The notes beneath the pieces are model-generated. The model had not been told where the DNA came from, made no database searches, and saw only the letters and a program-made list of their open reading frames with translations. The position numbers and the translations under genes were made by a program. This document shows, one piece after another, positions 19,991 through 28,138 of a stretch of 64,000 nt of DNA. The stretch's first letter is position 1. Every line of letters begins with the position of its first letter. This DNA is from an uncultured Psychroserpens sp. (GTDB lineage Bacteria > Bacteroidota > Bacteroidia > Flavobacteriales > Flavobacteriaceae), in assembly GCA_947488655.1 (NCBI GenBank), contig CANKZZ010000002.1:1-64000 (forward strand), written 5' to 3'.

Positions 19991-20212
19991 TTATTTTTTA
20001 GTCTTGAGATAAGAAATACAATACCAAAGAAAAAAAGCTAGGCAACTTATTTGTAAAGAAAATGCTCGTATAGAAAATTCATTTTTATTTACAATATCAT
20101 CTAAGAATCCTGCGGTCATAATTAATACTCCTGCGAAACACCAAATAAATATAAATATTGATTTTGGGATGTTTATTGATGAATTGAAAATATTTAGTTT
20201 GAAGATTTTCAA
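19991..20212 (-). CDS. Small hypothetical membrane protein
   Basis: 73 residues with two hydrophobic segments (about 17-36 and 50-68) and a basic C-terminus (KTKK). It overlaps the preceding gene by 4 bases, so it is the last member of a four-gene minus-strand set. No family recognised. Confidence 0.6.
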   Translation of the reverse strand: MKIFKLNIFNSSINIPKSIFIFIWCFAGVLIMTAGFLDDIVNKNEFSIRAFSLQISCLAFFLWYCISYLKTKK

Positions 20213-20676
20213 AATTTTATACCAAAATTAAAATTTAAAGGTTGAGTCTTAATAATTGGCGCATTAGGGCTACCATCTATTTTAATAAGTTGCGGTTGTA
20301 TTGAAAAATAGCTGGTTGTACTATTTCTAAAACTATACTCTGCACCAAAAGACCCATTAATATCTAACGCATCAAATGTTTTTATAGGTAATTCTCTATT
20401 ATTAGATTGGTATATTGTTGATAACTGTATGCCTCCAGATAAAGACCAAAATCTATTGATATTTTTAGTTAAAATTATTGGGATATTTAGTGTGTTGTAA
20501 TCTCCACTATATGTCATAATTAAACTTTGAGTAAATGAGAAGTCTTTATTTAAATATGTAGTAAACGTATAGCCTTTGTTAAATATGATATGTTTAAACT
20601 CAGTTTGTGCTTGGCTTTTTACGTTACAAAAAATTGCAAATATTAATGACAATATTAAAAAATTTTTCAAATGCAT
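20209..20676 (-). CDS. Hypothetical exported beta-rich protein, probably outer membrane
   Basis: 155 residues with signal peptide (NVKSQAQ near 20-26). Alternating polar/aromatic strands (FWSLSGGIQLSTIYQS, FGAEYSF) and the C-terminal FNFGIKF suggest a small beta-barrel. It sits 16 bases after the gene for a larger barrel-like protein. No family recognised. Confidence 0.6.
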   Translation of the reverse strand: MHLKNFLILSLIFAIFCNVKSQAQTEFKHIIFNKGYTFTTYLNKDFSFTQSLIMTYSGDYNTLNIPIILTKNINRFWSLSGGIQLSTIYQSNNRELPIKTFDALDINGSFGAEYSFRNSTTSYFSIQPQLIKIDGSPNAPIIKTQPLNFNFGIKF

Positions 20677-20692
20677 AGGCTTAGCAACTTTA

Positions 20693-21376
20693 TTACAAAC
20701 GTCCTAGATTATAACTAAATTTGAAATATGGTACTGTAAAGTTAACATTTTCTTCAAAATATTCAGAAATACTTGAAGTATAAAATCCAAGCATAATTTC
20801 GATTTTTCTTTTTTTCCAACCAAGTCCCAAATTAGATGGTTCATAACTGAAATCAGAACTGCTGTCTAATACCGTCAACACATTTCCCTCGCTATCAAAA
20901 AAAGTAGTTTTAGAATTTATATTTGTTCCTCTATTTAATAAAGATTTGCCAACTCTAATAAATAATTCACTTTCTTTAAATATTTTGAAATGATAATCTA
21001 AATAAAAATGATACCCAATTATTAGTCCTCTATTTGAGGGTTTTTTTCCAAAATCACCTTTTATTTGAGCTATATCACCTCCCAAATAATCATATCTTAA
21101 AGAATTGGAAAAACCTAAGTTTAAATTCTTGGTTATAAACATATCAAGATTGTAGGCAAATGCCATACCAGAATTTTGCAAATCAGGATCAACTGTAACA
21201 CCTGGTTTAATGGGTTCAGTGTAAGTTAATGGAGTAATACGATATTCACTACTAACTTTAAAAAATAATTGTCCTATTCTGTTTTCAGGTGTTAAATAAT
21301 CTAAATCTTGAGCATTAGTTGTATTAATAAATATAAGCGAAAGTAAAGAAAAAGAAAGTAGGTTTTTTAAAGTCAT
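20693..21376 (-). CDS. Hypothetical outer-membrane beta-barrel protein
   Basis: 227 residues with signal peptide (ending near TTNAQ). Regular amphipathic strands with aromatic ends (NLGFSNSLRYDYLGG, LIIGYHFYLDYHFKIF) and a final YFKFSYNLGRL fit a small outer-membrane barrel. It is the second gene in the unknown envelope set, about 54 bases after the lipoprotein gene. Confidence 0.6.
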   Translation of the reverse strand: MTLKNLLSFSLLSLIFINTTNAQDLDYLTPENRIGQLFFKVSSEYRITPLTYTEPIKPGVTVDPDLQNSGMAFAYNLDMFITKNLNLGFSNSLRYDYLGGDIAQIKGDFGKKPSNRGLIIGYHFYLDYHFKIFKESELFIRVGKSLLNRGTNINSKTTFFDSEGNVLTVLDSSSDFSYEPSNLGLGWKKRKIEIMLGFYTSSISEYFEENVNFTVPYFKFSYNLGRL

Positions 21377-21430
21377 GTGTTTGGTTTTAATATTATGCAG
21401 CTCAAATCTTGAGCTGCATAATTGTTGTTA

Positions 21431-22621
21431 TTATTGTCCTCTAGTTAAATTATATTTAATACCTCCATTTTCATTTGAGAAATCATTTGTAAAAGGAATA
21501 TTATAGGGATTTGTATAATTTTGAGATAATAATTGAGAATCATAGTCACCTTGCCATGAACGATATTCTAAAATTCTATACTGATTATTTGGAAAATTAT
21601 AAGTATTACTTTTTTTAGGAGCAGGCCATGAATCTTGTTCAAAAATTGTAAAAAACAGATATTCGTCAGGATTTGCATAACTAGGATCTTCTTTTACCAA
21701 ATAATTCATAGTTCTTTCATCACCAATCCAGCTTCTTTTAAAACGATCAATTCTTTTACCGTCTGGGTTGTAGCAGTTTAAAGATCCAGCAATATTTTGA
21801 CCACAATATCCACTTGTGATAGGTAATCCAGCAGTTTTAAAGCCAATAAAATTAACTTCTGAACGTCCTGGCCATCCTTCTTTATGATGTTTTACGGTCA
21901 TTTTGTTAATTCGTATTCTAGCAGTAGAAGATGTGTTTCCATTTCCAGTACCACCTGAGCCTTCACTACCGTCTGCATAGACATCATCACAATTTACAAA
22001 GGCATCTGGTCCAGCGATGCCCTCTTCTCCACAACCAGATATGTCTACTAACATAATTTCACGGTTAGAATGTAAATCTTCTTCAAGCTCTTCATGAATT
22101 AATTCTAGTTCATCTAGTTCATTTTGCTCATAACCTTCATAGGTTTGTTCTTCATTTACAATTTTCTCTAGTGCAATTATGGGTTTATCATTTTGATCTT
22201 CACCGGTTCTAGCTTGTATAAAACTCAGATCAGAATTAATAAAGGTTACCGTAGGATACCAGTTTTTACCTTCAATATTAAGAAAAGCATCCATTGATTT
22301 CTGTAATTGAGGGTCAATAGTATTTTCTATATTATTAACTAAATAATTAATTGATATTGTGAAGTAATCAGAATCATTTATGTTATTTTCGTTTACTAGT
22401 TCTCTTACTTGCGTTAAGTTTTTAGTTAACCAATTACCTAATTTTTTTAAATGGGTTTTTTTATATTCCAATTGTTGATCTAATCTAGCATTTTCAATAG
22501 TATTTGAAGTGAATTCTTCAGTATCAATTTGAGATGTAGGTTCTTTGTATTGTGAATCATTACTGCATGATGCAAACATTATAGCAGTAAATAACAATAA
22601 ACACAGTTTTTGTGTATTCAT
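21431..22621 (-). CDS. Hypothetical lipoprotein heading an unknown envelope gene set
   Basis: 396 residues with a clear lipobox (MFASCS, Cys ~19). The N-terminal half is acidic and helical (residues ~40-190, many E/N/Q), then comes a Gly/Ser linker (GSEGSGGTGNGN, ~218-230). The C-terminal ~160 residues are beta-like with several Trp and Cys (GYCGQN, LNCYNPDG). No catalytic pattern or family was recognised. It is the first gene of a four-gene minus-strand group, with a repeat array 52-123 bases upstream of its start that could carry its control region. Confidence 0.6.
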   Translation of the reverse strand: MNTQKLCLLLFTAIMFASCSNDSQYKEPTSQIDTEEFTSNTIENARLDQQLEYKKTHLKKLGNWLTKNLTQVRELVNENNINDSDYFTISINYLVNNIENTIDPQLQKSMDAFLNIEGKNWYPTVTFINSDLSFIQARTGEDQNDKPIIALEKIVNEEQTYEGYEQNELDELELIHEELEEDLHSNREIMLVDISGCGEEGIAGPDAFVNCDDVYADGSEGSGGTGNGNTSSTARIRINKMTVKHHKEGWPGRSEVNFIGFKTAGLPITSGYCGQNIAGSLNCYNPDGKRIDRFKRSWIGDERTMNYLVKEDPSYANPDEYLFFTIFEQDSWPAPKKSNTYNFPNNQYRILEYRSWQGDYDSQLLSQNYTNPYNIPFTNDFSNENGGIKYNLTRGQ

Positions 22622-22672
22622 AATTTCTTGATTTTTAACCTATATCATAGGTCTATTAAACTAATTTTTCAA

Positions 22673-22744
22673 AGAAGTCAAGAAGTCAAGAAGTCAAATG
22701 GTTTTAGAAGTCATATTTTTAGAAGTCAAGAAGTCAAGAAGTCA
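22673..22744. repeat. Interrupted direct-repeat array of AGAAGTCA (3+1+3 units)
   Basis: Seven perfect AGAAGTCA octamers: 22673-22680, 22681-22688 and 22689-22696 in tandem, a lone copy at 22706-22713, then 22721-22728, 22729-22736 and 22737-22744 in tandem. Spacers are 9 and 7 bases of AT-rich DNA, giving a nearly symmetric layout. A slippage-prone simple repeat or a multi-site protein-binding array are the two main readings. Confidence 0.85.
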
Positions 22745-22779
22745 TTTTTTAAATAAAAAACAAGCACTTGTTTAAGTTG

Positions 22780-22791
22780 CAACAATTGTTG
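22780..22791. promoter_or_regulatory. 12-bp perfect palindrome, possible operator
   Basis: CAACAATTGTTG reads identically on both strands. It stands in the hmgA/lipoprotein divergent region, about 480 bases before hmgA and 160 before the lipoprotein gene. Possible dimeric regulator site; function is inferred only from symmetry. Confidence 0.3.
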
Positions 22792-22968
22792 TCAAATCAA
22801 TTTTGAGCGACTTCTAACCCTCTCAAAACATTCATTTTCAACCACTCAAAGTAAACACAATAAAACGAAAAAACAAAATTCCACCGAAAAATTAAAAACC
22901 ACCGCTCAACCCACGCCAAATCTAAAGACTGCGGAAATACCGTAAATTTTTGACTTAAATATTCCGAA

Positions 22969-22998
22969 CTTTAACATTTGGCTGTTAAAGTCAATTTT
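22969..22998 (+). terminator. Hairpin followed by T run in gene-free region
   Basis: A perfect 8-bp stem (22969-22976 with 22983-22990, one further A-T pair outside) and a 6-nt loop are followed by TCAATTTTTTT. An alternative pairing exists between TTGACTT at 22950-22956 and AAGTCAA at 22989-22995. No gene ends just upstream, so it may close an unseen transcript or act as an attenuator before hmgA. Confidence 0.35.
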
Positions 22999-23272
22999 TT
23001 TATTGCAAAAGCGTTTTTTTTTTTGTAAAAGATTGTCAATTATTGTCTTATTATTTTCAAAATTTCAACATCAGGTTTTAAATTATTTATATTTTCCCGA
23101 TATTTACATCATGCAAAATCTCATCTTCAAAGATTTATTAAGTCATCTTCAATTTCTTCTTAAAAGGAAACCTGAATAAAGCTACATATTCGTATATTTA
23201 TAACAAGTCAAAAAAAGTGAAGCAGGTATTTGTACCTCAAACTTTTAAAATCTAATATTTAATATTTCAAAT

Positions 23273-24433
23273 ATGCCTTTCTATCATAAATTAGGAAAAA
23301 TTCCGCCAAAACGACACACCCAATTTCGTAAAGAAGATGGGACCTTATATGCTGAGCAATTATTTGGCACTATAGGTTTTGATGGAATGTCAACCAATAG
23401 CTATCATGAGCAACGACCAACACAAGTCAAAGCAATAAAAAAACAATATAGTGTTGCACCAAAAATTGCGAAAGCAAATCATATTCAATCCTATCGTTTA
23501 AGAGGGTTTCAAGTCAAACCAGAAAATGATTATTTAGAGAGCAGAAAAGCAATGCTCACTAATAGCGATTGTACTATTATTTTAGCAGCACCAAAAAACA
23601 AAACCACAGATTACTTCTATAAAAACACAGATGCAGATGAGCTAATTTTTATTCATAAAGGCTCAGGGAAATTAAGATCACACCTAGGAAATCTAGATTT
23701 TAAATATGGAGACTATTTAGTAATACCAAGAGGTGTTATCTATAAAATGGATTTTGATACAGAAGATAACAGACTCTTCATCGTAGAATCTCGCAGACCA
23801 ATTTACACACCAAAACGATATCGTAATTGGTTTGGTCAACTCCTTGAACATTCGCCATTTTGTGAACGTGATTTACGTCAGCCTTATGAGTTGGAAACCA
23901 ATAACGAATCTGGTGAGTTTTTAATGAAAGTCAAAAAGCAAGACGATATTTTTGAAATGGTCTATGCCTCACATCCTTTTGATGTGGTTGGGTATGATGG
24001 TTATAATTATCCGTATGCGTTTTCAATACACGATTTTGAACCTATAACTGGTCGCATTCATCAACCACCACCAGTACATCAAACTTTTGAAACTGATGCC
24101 TTTGTTGTATGTAGCTTCGTCCCTCGATTATATGATTACCATCCAGATAGTATTCCTGCACCATACAATCATAGCAATATAGATAGTGATGAGGTGTTGT
24201 ATTACGTCGATGGCGATTTTATGAGTAGAAACGATATTGATGCAGGACACATAAGTTTACATCCAGCAGGTATACCTCATGGTCCACATCCTGGAGCCAC
24301 AGAGCGTAGTATTGGTAAAGTAAAAACAGATGAGCTTGCAGTTATGGTAGATACATTTAAACCATTAAAAATAACAGAAGAGGCATTAAAAATTGCCGAC
24401 GAAGATTACTATAAATCATGGTTAGAACATTAA
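23273..24433 (+). CDS. hmgA: Homogentisate 1,2-dioxygenase
   Basis: 386 residues, shorter than the ~440 of the human/Pseudomonas enzymes but matching the compact form seen in Bacteroidota. It opens the ring of homogentisate with O2 and Fe(II) to maleylacetoacetate. Family features are the N-terminal PFYHKLGKIPPKRHTQFR, cupin strands, RIHQPPPVHQTFET, a His/acidic ligand region near residues 299-308 (NHSNIDSDE) and HGPHPG with H336/H339. It precedes HPPD by one gene, so two successive steps of tyrosine breakdown are encoded together. The start is the ATG at MPFYHK. Confidence 0.92.
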   Translation: MPFYHKLGKIPPKRHTQFRKEDGTLYAEQLFGTIGFDGMSTNSYHEQRPTQVKAIKKQYSVAPKIAKANHIQSYRLRGFQVKPENDYLESRKAMLTNSDCTIILAAPKNKTTDYFYKNTDADELIFIHKGSGKLRSHLGNLDFKYGDYLVIPRGVIYKMDFDTEDNRLFIVESRRPIYTPKRYRNWFGQLLEHSPFCERDLRQPYELETNNESGEFLMKVKKQDDIFEMVYASHPFDVVGYDGYNYPYAFSIHDFEPITGRIHQPPPVHQTFETDAFVVCSFVPRLYDYHPDSIPAPYNHSNIDSDEVLYYVDGDFMSRNDIDAGHISLHPAGIPHGPHPGATERSIGKVKTDELAVMVDTFKPLKITEEALKIADEDYYKSWLEH

Positions 24434-24439
24434 ATCGTA

Positions 24440-24946
24440 ATGGAAAACAATAAATTATCGGCAGACCCATCGTCGCTCATTTTAGGTATCATTGCCATCA
24501 CTATTTCTTTAGCAGGCTGTTGTTGTGGTATTTTTGCAATCATACCAGTAATTCTTAGTATTATAGGTCTGGTTATTGCCAATAAAAGCTTGCACGAGTA
24601 TAAAGCAAATCCTGAGGCTTATAGCCTAAACAGTAAAAGCAATGTAGCTACAGCAAAGATTATAAACATTATTTCATTAGTTATAAGCTCATTAATAACC
24701 TTAGGTTATGTTGCATACTTTATGATTTATGGTGTGTTTATATCAGAGATATTTCAACAAGTATACGAAGAATCTAAAAACAATAATGGCGATTATGATT
24801 ATGAGTGGCAAAATGATTCTCTATATCTTTATGAGGACGATGATTTCCAAATAGAAAAAGATACCATTAGAGTTGACTCTATCAATATTAATGAATTAAT
24901 TGAAGAGGAGTTGATAGAAACAGAAATAGACAGTTTAAACAATTAA
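24440..24946 (+). CDS. CCC-motif membrane protein (DUF4190-like)
   Basis: 168 residues. Two hydrophobic hairpin segments (about 12-50 and 68-96) contain a run of three Cys (AGCCCGIF). An acidic cytoplasmic or periplasmic tail (~105-168, DYDYEW, EDDDF) follows. Proteins with this layout are common in flavobacteria and of unknown function. It begins 6 bases after hmgA and ends 64 bases before hppD, so it is probably co-transcribed with the tyrosine genes without an obvious role in the pathway. Confidence 0.8.
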   Translation: MENNKLSADPSSLILGIIAITISLAGCCCGIFAIIPVILSIIGLVIANKSLHEYKANPEAYSLNSKSNVATAKIINIISLVISSLITLGYVAYFMIYGVFISEIFQQVYEESKNNNGDYDYEWQNDSLYLYEDDDFQIEKDTIRVDSININELIEEELIETEIDSLNN

Positions 24947-24960
24947 AATAATAAATTTTT

Positions 24961-24972
24961 TTTCTTCGGAAA
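24961..24972 (-). repeat. Dispersed 12-mer motif, intergenic copy
   Basis: Exact TTTCCGAAGAAA on the minus strand, in the 64-bp gap before hppD. Confidence 0.8.
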
Positions 24973-25010
24973 CATGAAAACTCCAAAGAAAATTGTAAAA
25001 TAAAATCATT

Positions 25011-26171
25011 ATGGCAAAAGAAGTAAAAAGTGTTGATTACGGATTAGAAAAAATCTTTGAAGGTGCACAAGATTTTTTACCATTATTAGGTACAGATTAT
25101 GTAGAGTTTTACGTAGGTAACGCCAAGCAATCTGCACATTTCTACAAAACAGCATTCGGGTTTCAATCCTATGCTTATCGTGGATTAGAAACAGGTTCAA
25201 AAGACTCAGTGAGTTATGTACTTAAACAAGATAAAATTAGATTGGTATTAACAACACCATTAAATAGTAAATCACCAATTAACGATCATATTGTAAAGCA
25301 TGGAGATGGTGTAAAGGTTGTAGCGCTTTGGGTAGATGATGCAAGAAAATCGTATGAAGAAACCACAAAAAGAGGAGCAAAATCTTATATGGAGCCAACC
25401 GTTGAAAAAGATGAACACGGTGAAGTCGTAAGAGCAGGAATTTACACGTATGGAGAAACCGTTCACATGTTTGTTGAACGTAAAAACTATAATGGCACTT
25501 TTATGCCAGGATTTGTAGAGTGGAACAGTGATTACAATCCAGAACCTGTAGGATTAAAATACATTGATCACATGGTTGGTAATGTAGGTTGGGGACAAAT
25601 GAATACTTGGGTAAAATGGTATGAAGATGTGATGGGATTTGTTAATTTCTTGTCATTTGATGACAAACAAATACATACAGAGTATTCTGCACTTATGAGT
25701 AAAGTAATGAGTAATGGTAATGGTCGCATTAAATTTCCAATAAACGAGCCAGCAAAAGCAGCAAAAAAATCTCAAATTGAAGAATATTTAGATTTTTATG
25801 AAGATTCTGGAGTGCAGCATATAGCTGTAGCAACAGATGATATTATAAAAACAGTATCTCAATTAAAAGCTAGAGGAGTTGAGTTTTTACCACCACCACC
25901 TCAGGCATACTATGATGATATTCCAAATCGTTTAGGAGAACATATGGAAATGATGAAAGAAGATATTAGCCAACTACAAAACTTGTCTATTATGATTGAT
26001 GCAGATGAAGAAGGTTATTTGCTTCAAATATTTACAAAACCTGTAGAGGATAGACCAACCTTGTTTTTTGAAATTATTCAAAGAATGGGAGCTCAAGGTT
26101 TTGGAGCTGGAAACTTTAAAGCGCTTTTTGAATCTATTGAAAGAGAGCAGGCAAAGAGAGGTACATTGTAA
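25011..26171 (+). CDS. hppD: 4-hydroxyphenylpyruvate dioxygenase
   Basis: 386 residues. It converts 4-hydroxyphenylpyruvate to homogentisate, the substrate of HmgA encoded just upstream. It has two vicinal-oxygen-chelate halves. The Fe(II) ligands H187 (YIDHMVGN), H270 (VQHIAVATDD) and E354 (LFFEIIQR) are visible, as is the C-terminal GFGAGNFKALFESIEREQ that closes over the active site. The start is the ATG at MAKEVKSVDYG. It is closed by a terminator. Confidence 0.95.
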   Translation: MAKEVKSVDYGLEKIFEGAQDFLPLLGTDYVEFYVGNAKQSAHFYKTAFGFQSYAYRGLETGSKDSVSYVLKQDKIRLVLTTPLNSKSPINDHIVKHGDGVKVVALWVDDARKSYEETTKRGAKSYMEPTVEKDEHGEVVRAGIYTYGETVHMFVERKNYNGTFMPGFVEWNSDYNPEPVGLKYIDHMVGNVGWGQMNTWVKWYEDVMGFVNFLSFDDKQIHTEYSALMSKVMSNGNGRIKFPINEPAKAAKKSQIEEYLDFYEDSGVQHIAVATDDIIKTVSQLKARGVEFLPPPPQAYYDDIPNRLGEHMEMMKEDISQLQNLSIMIDADEEGYLLQIFTKPVEDRPTLFFEIIQRMGAQGFGAGNFKALFESIEREQAKRGTL

Positions 26172-26198
26172 TAAAACGATTCTATAATTAAAGATTAA

Positions 26199-26228
26199 AA
26201 CTCAATCCTAAAAAGATTGGGTTTTTTT
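26199..26228 (+). terminator. Intrinsic terminator after hppD
   Basis: A 9-bp stem (26199-26207 with 26215-26223, one G-T pair) and a 7-nt loop are followed by a run of T. Confidence 0.75.
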
Positions 26229-26255
26229 ATGATCTCTAAAGATGGATGAAGCACA

Positions 26256-26267
26256 TTTCCGAAGAAA
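26256..26267 (+). repeat. Dispersed 12-mer motif, intergenic copy
   Basis: Exact TTTCCGAAGAAA, 28 bases behind the hppD terminator. The 17-base context GCACATTTCCGAAGAAA is shared exactly with the copy at 41574. Confidence 0.85.
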
Positions 26268-26328
26268 AAAAAATTTAAATCTCTCATAACTATAACGCCT
26301 TTATTTATAATGGTTTCAATAAAATTTA

Positions 26329-26336
26329 TATTTTTG
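26329..26336 (+). promoter_or_regulatory. Probable -7 promoter element (TATTTTTG)
   Basis: Exact TAnnTTTG match 74 bases before the DUF3108 gene, downstream of the hppD terminator. It would start a separate transcript covering DUF3108, the tryptophan-dioxygenase family gene, M23 and pgi. Confidence 0.4.
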
Positions 26337-26410
26337 GAATAGTAATTGTAATTCTACCTACTGAACAATAAAATGAAACACAAAAAGTTTCATTTATAAT
26401 AATTACAAAA

Positions 26411-27190
26411 ATGAAAAATATACTACTTATAATTGGTGTTCTGTTTTGTATGCAAACTTCTTTTGCCCAAAAGAAAAGTGCTTTTAAAGATGGAGAATGG
26501 TTTAAATTTGAAATGAGTTATAGTGGGTTTTTAAAAGCTGGTAATGCTACGCTATCTGTTGATGAGACAACCTTAAATGGTAAACCTGTTTATCATGTAA
26601 CAGGAAAAGGGTGGACAACTGGTGCGATAAAGTGGGTTTTTAAAGTTAAAGATAAGTATGAAAGCTATTTTGATAAAGAAACAGGAGTGCCTTATAAATT
26701 TATTAGAAAAATAGACGAAGGTGGTCATACAAAAGATATAGAAATAGCATTTGATCAAGTTAAGCAAGAAGCCTTAGTTGAAAATAAAAAGTACAAAACA
26801 AAAAAAACTGTTGCTACAGAGCCTAACGTACAAGATATGGTATCTGCATTTTATTATCTTCGTAATAATTATGATACAGATAATATAAGGGTTGGTGATG
26901 TTGTAGAGTTAGATATGTTTTTCGATGAAGAAAATTTTGGTTTTAAATTAAAGTTTTTGGGACGAGAAACGATTGAGACAGAGTTTGGTAAAATAAAAAC
27001 GTTAAGATTTAGGCCATATGTTATGGCAGGACGTGTCTTTAAGGAGCAAGAAAGTTTGACACTTTGGGTTAGTGCAGATGAAAATAAGATTCCGCTAAAA
27101 ATAAAAGCAGATTTGGCAGTAGGTTCGTTAAGAGCAGATTTGGTAGAATTTAAAGGTCTTAAACATTATTTCCCGATACAATTTGATTAA
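26411..27190 (+). CDS. DUF3108-family exported protein
   Basis: 259 residues with signal peptide (ending near SFAQK). The mature part matches the DUF3108 pattern: GEWFKFEMSYSGFLKAGNATL, KGWTTGAIKWVFKVKDKYESYFD, and ESLTLWVSADENKIPLKIKADLAVGSLRADL at the end (regions quoted in part). It is a beta-rich periplasmic or outer-membrane-associated protein of unknown function, often found with envelope genes. Four bases separate it from the tryptophan-dioxygenase family gene. Confidence 0.82.
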   Translation: MKNILLIIGVLFCMQTSFAQKKSAFKDGEWFKFEMSYSGFLKAGNATLSVDETTLNGKPVYHVTGKGWTTGAIKWVFKVKDKYESYFDKETGVPYKFIRKIDEGGHTKDIEIAFDQVKQEALVENKKYKTKKTVATEPNVQDMVSAFYYLRNNYDTDNIRVGDVVELDMFFDEENFGFKLKFLGRETIETEFGKIKTLRFRPYVMAGRVFKEQESLTLWVSADENKIPLKIKADLAVGSLRADLVEFKGLKHYFPIQFD

Positions 27191-27194
27191 TTAA

Positions 27195-28127
27195 ATGGAT
27201 GATTTACACAAGTTTGACAATGTGGTCAAACAATTACAAGAGAAATATATAAAAATAGATCAGGATACAGATGATCACCTACATGGCTTGCTTTACAGCA
27301 AGCCTATTACATATTGGGACTACATACAAACAGATGCGCTGTTAAGTCTTCAAATACAGCGTACTACTTTGCCAGATGAAATGGTTTTTATCGCCTATCA
27401 TCAAATAAATGAACTTATTTTTAAGATGATTTTATGGGAAATACAGCAAGTAGCAGAGAAAGAAGAGCTAAACGTTACCTTTTTTGAAGAAAAGATTATG
27501 CGAGTGAGCAGGTATTTTGATATGCTTACCACATCTTTTAATATTATGAGAGAAGGCATGTCTATAGAGCAATATATGAAGTTTAGATATACGTTAACTC
27601 CTGCCAGCGGATTTCAAAGTGCTCAATATAGAAAAATTGAATTTGCCTCAACAGAGCTTATAAATCTCATAGATTATAGATTTAGAAAAACGATAGATCG
27701 CAATACACCTTTTGAGCATGCTTTTGAGCATTTATATTGGCAAGCAGCAGGAAAAGATTATAAAACTGGTAAAAAATCTACGCTCTTAGTTAACTTTGAA
27801 AAACGTTACAAAGGCGATTTTATTCGTTTTATGCAAACCTACAATACAAAAAATCTATGGTCTAGATTTAAAGAACTTCCTAAAGAAGATCAAAAAGATG
27901 AAGATTTAGTGAAAGCCATGCGTCATTTTGATTACACGGTTAATATTACCTGGGTAATGGCTCATTATAATGCAGCTCGACATTATATAGAAAGCGGTAC
28001 AGGAGATGGTGAAGCTACAGGTGGAAGTGATTGGAAAAAATACATGCATCCTAAATATCAAAAACGCATATTTTTTCCAGAATTATGGAGTGAAGACGAA
28101 TTAAAAAATTGGGGAGAAAATATCTAA
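27195..28127 (+). CDS. Tryptophan 2,3-dioxygenase family protein
   Basis: 310 residues, nearly all helical, without signal peptide. It carries the TDO family landmarks: YWDYIQTDALLSLQ, FIAYHQINELIFKMILWE (substrate/heme pocket helix), ASGFQSAQYRKIEFAS and the C-terminal VMAHYNAARHYI with a likely heme-ligand His. TDO converts L-tryptophan to N-formylkynurenine with heme and O2. No other kynurenine gene lies in the window. Its nearness to hmgA/hppD suggests an aromatic amino acid catabolic neighbourhood. The exact substrate is inferred from the family. Confidence 0.85.
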   Translation: MDDLHKFDNVVKQLQEKYIKIDQDTDDHLHGLLYSKPITYWDYIQTDALLSLQIQRTTLPDEMVFIAYHQINELIFKMILWEIQQVAEKEELNVTFFEEKIMRVSRYFDMLTTSFNIMREGMSIEQYMKFRYTLTPASGFQSAQYRKIEFASTELINLIDYRFRKTIDRNTPFEHAFEHLYWQAAGKDYKTGKKSTLLVNFEKRYKGDFIRFMQTYNTKNLWSRFKELPKEDQKDEDLVKAMRHFDYTVNITWVMAHYNAARHYIESGTGDGEATGGSDWKKYMHPKYQKRIFFPELWSEDELKNWGENI

Positions 28128-28138
28128 TAGACTAATTA

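Larger units (their letters stand above)
22622..23272. other. 651-bp gene-free divergent region with repeats and palindromes
   Basis: It lies between the divergent unknown envelope lipoprotein and hmgA. It holds the AGAAGTCA array (22673-22744), a 12-bp palindrome (22780-22791), a strikingly G-poor plus strand (about 22805-22920), a hairpin with T run (22969-22998) and an interrupted inverted repeat near 23224-23237. No open frame of useful length was found on either strand. Confidence 0.6.

Noticed and set aside
22673-22744. CRISPR array
   Set aside because: The repeats are only 8 bases, directly tandem, with no unique ~30-bp spacers and no cas genes nearby.
24961-24972. TTTCTTCGGAAA as a UUCG-tetraloop RNA hairpin
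   Set aside because: The 4-bp U/A-rich stem is weak and copies occur on either strand relative to transcription and inside genes, so a DNA-level signal explains the set better.
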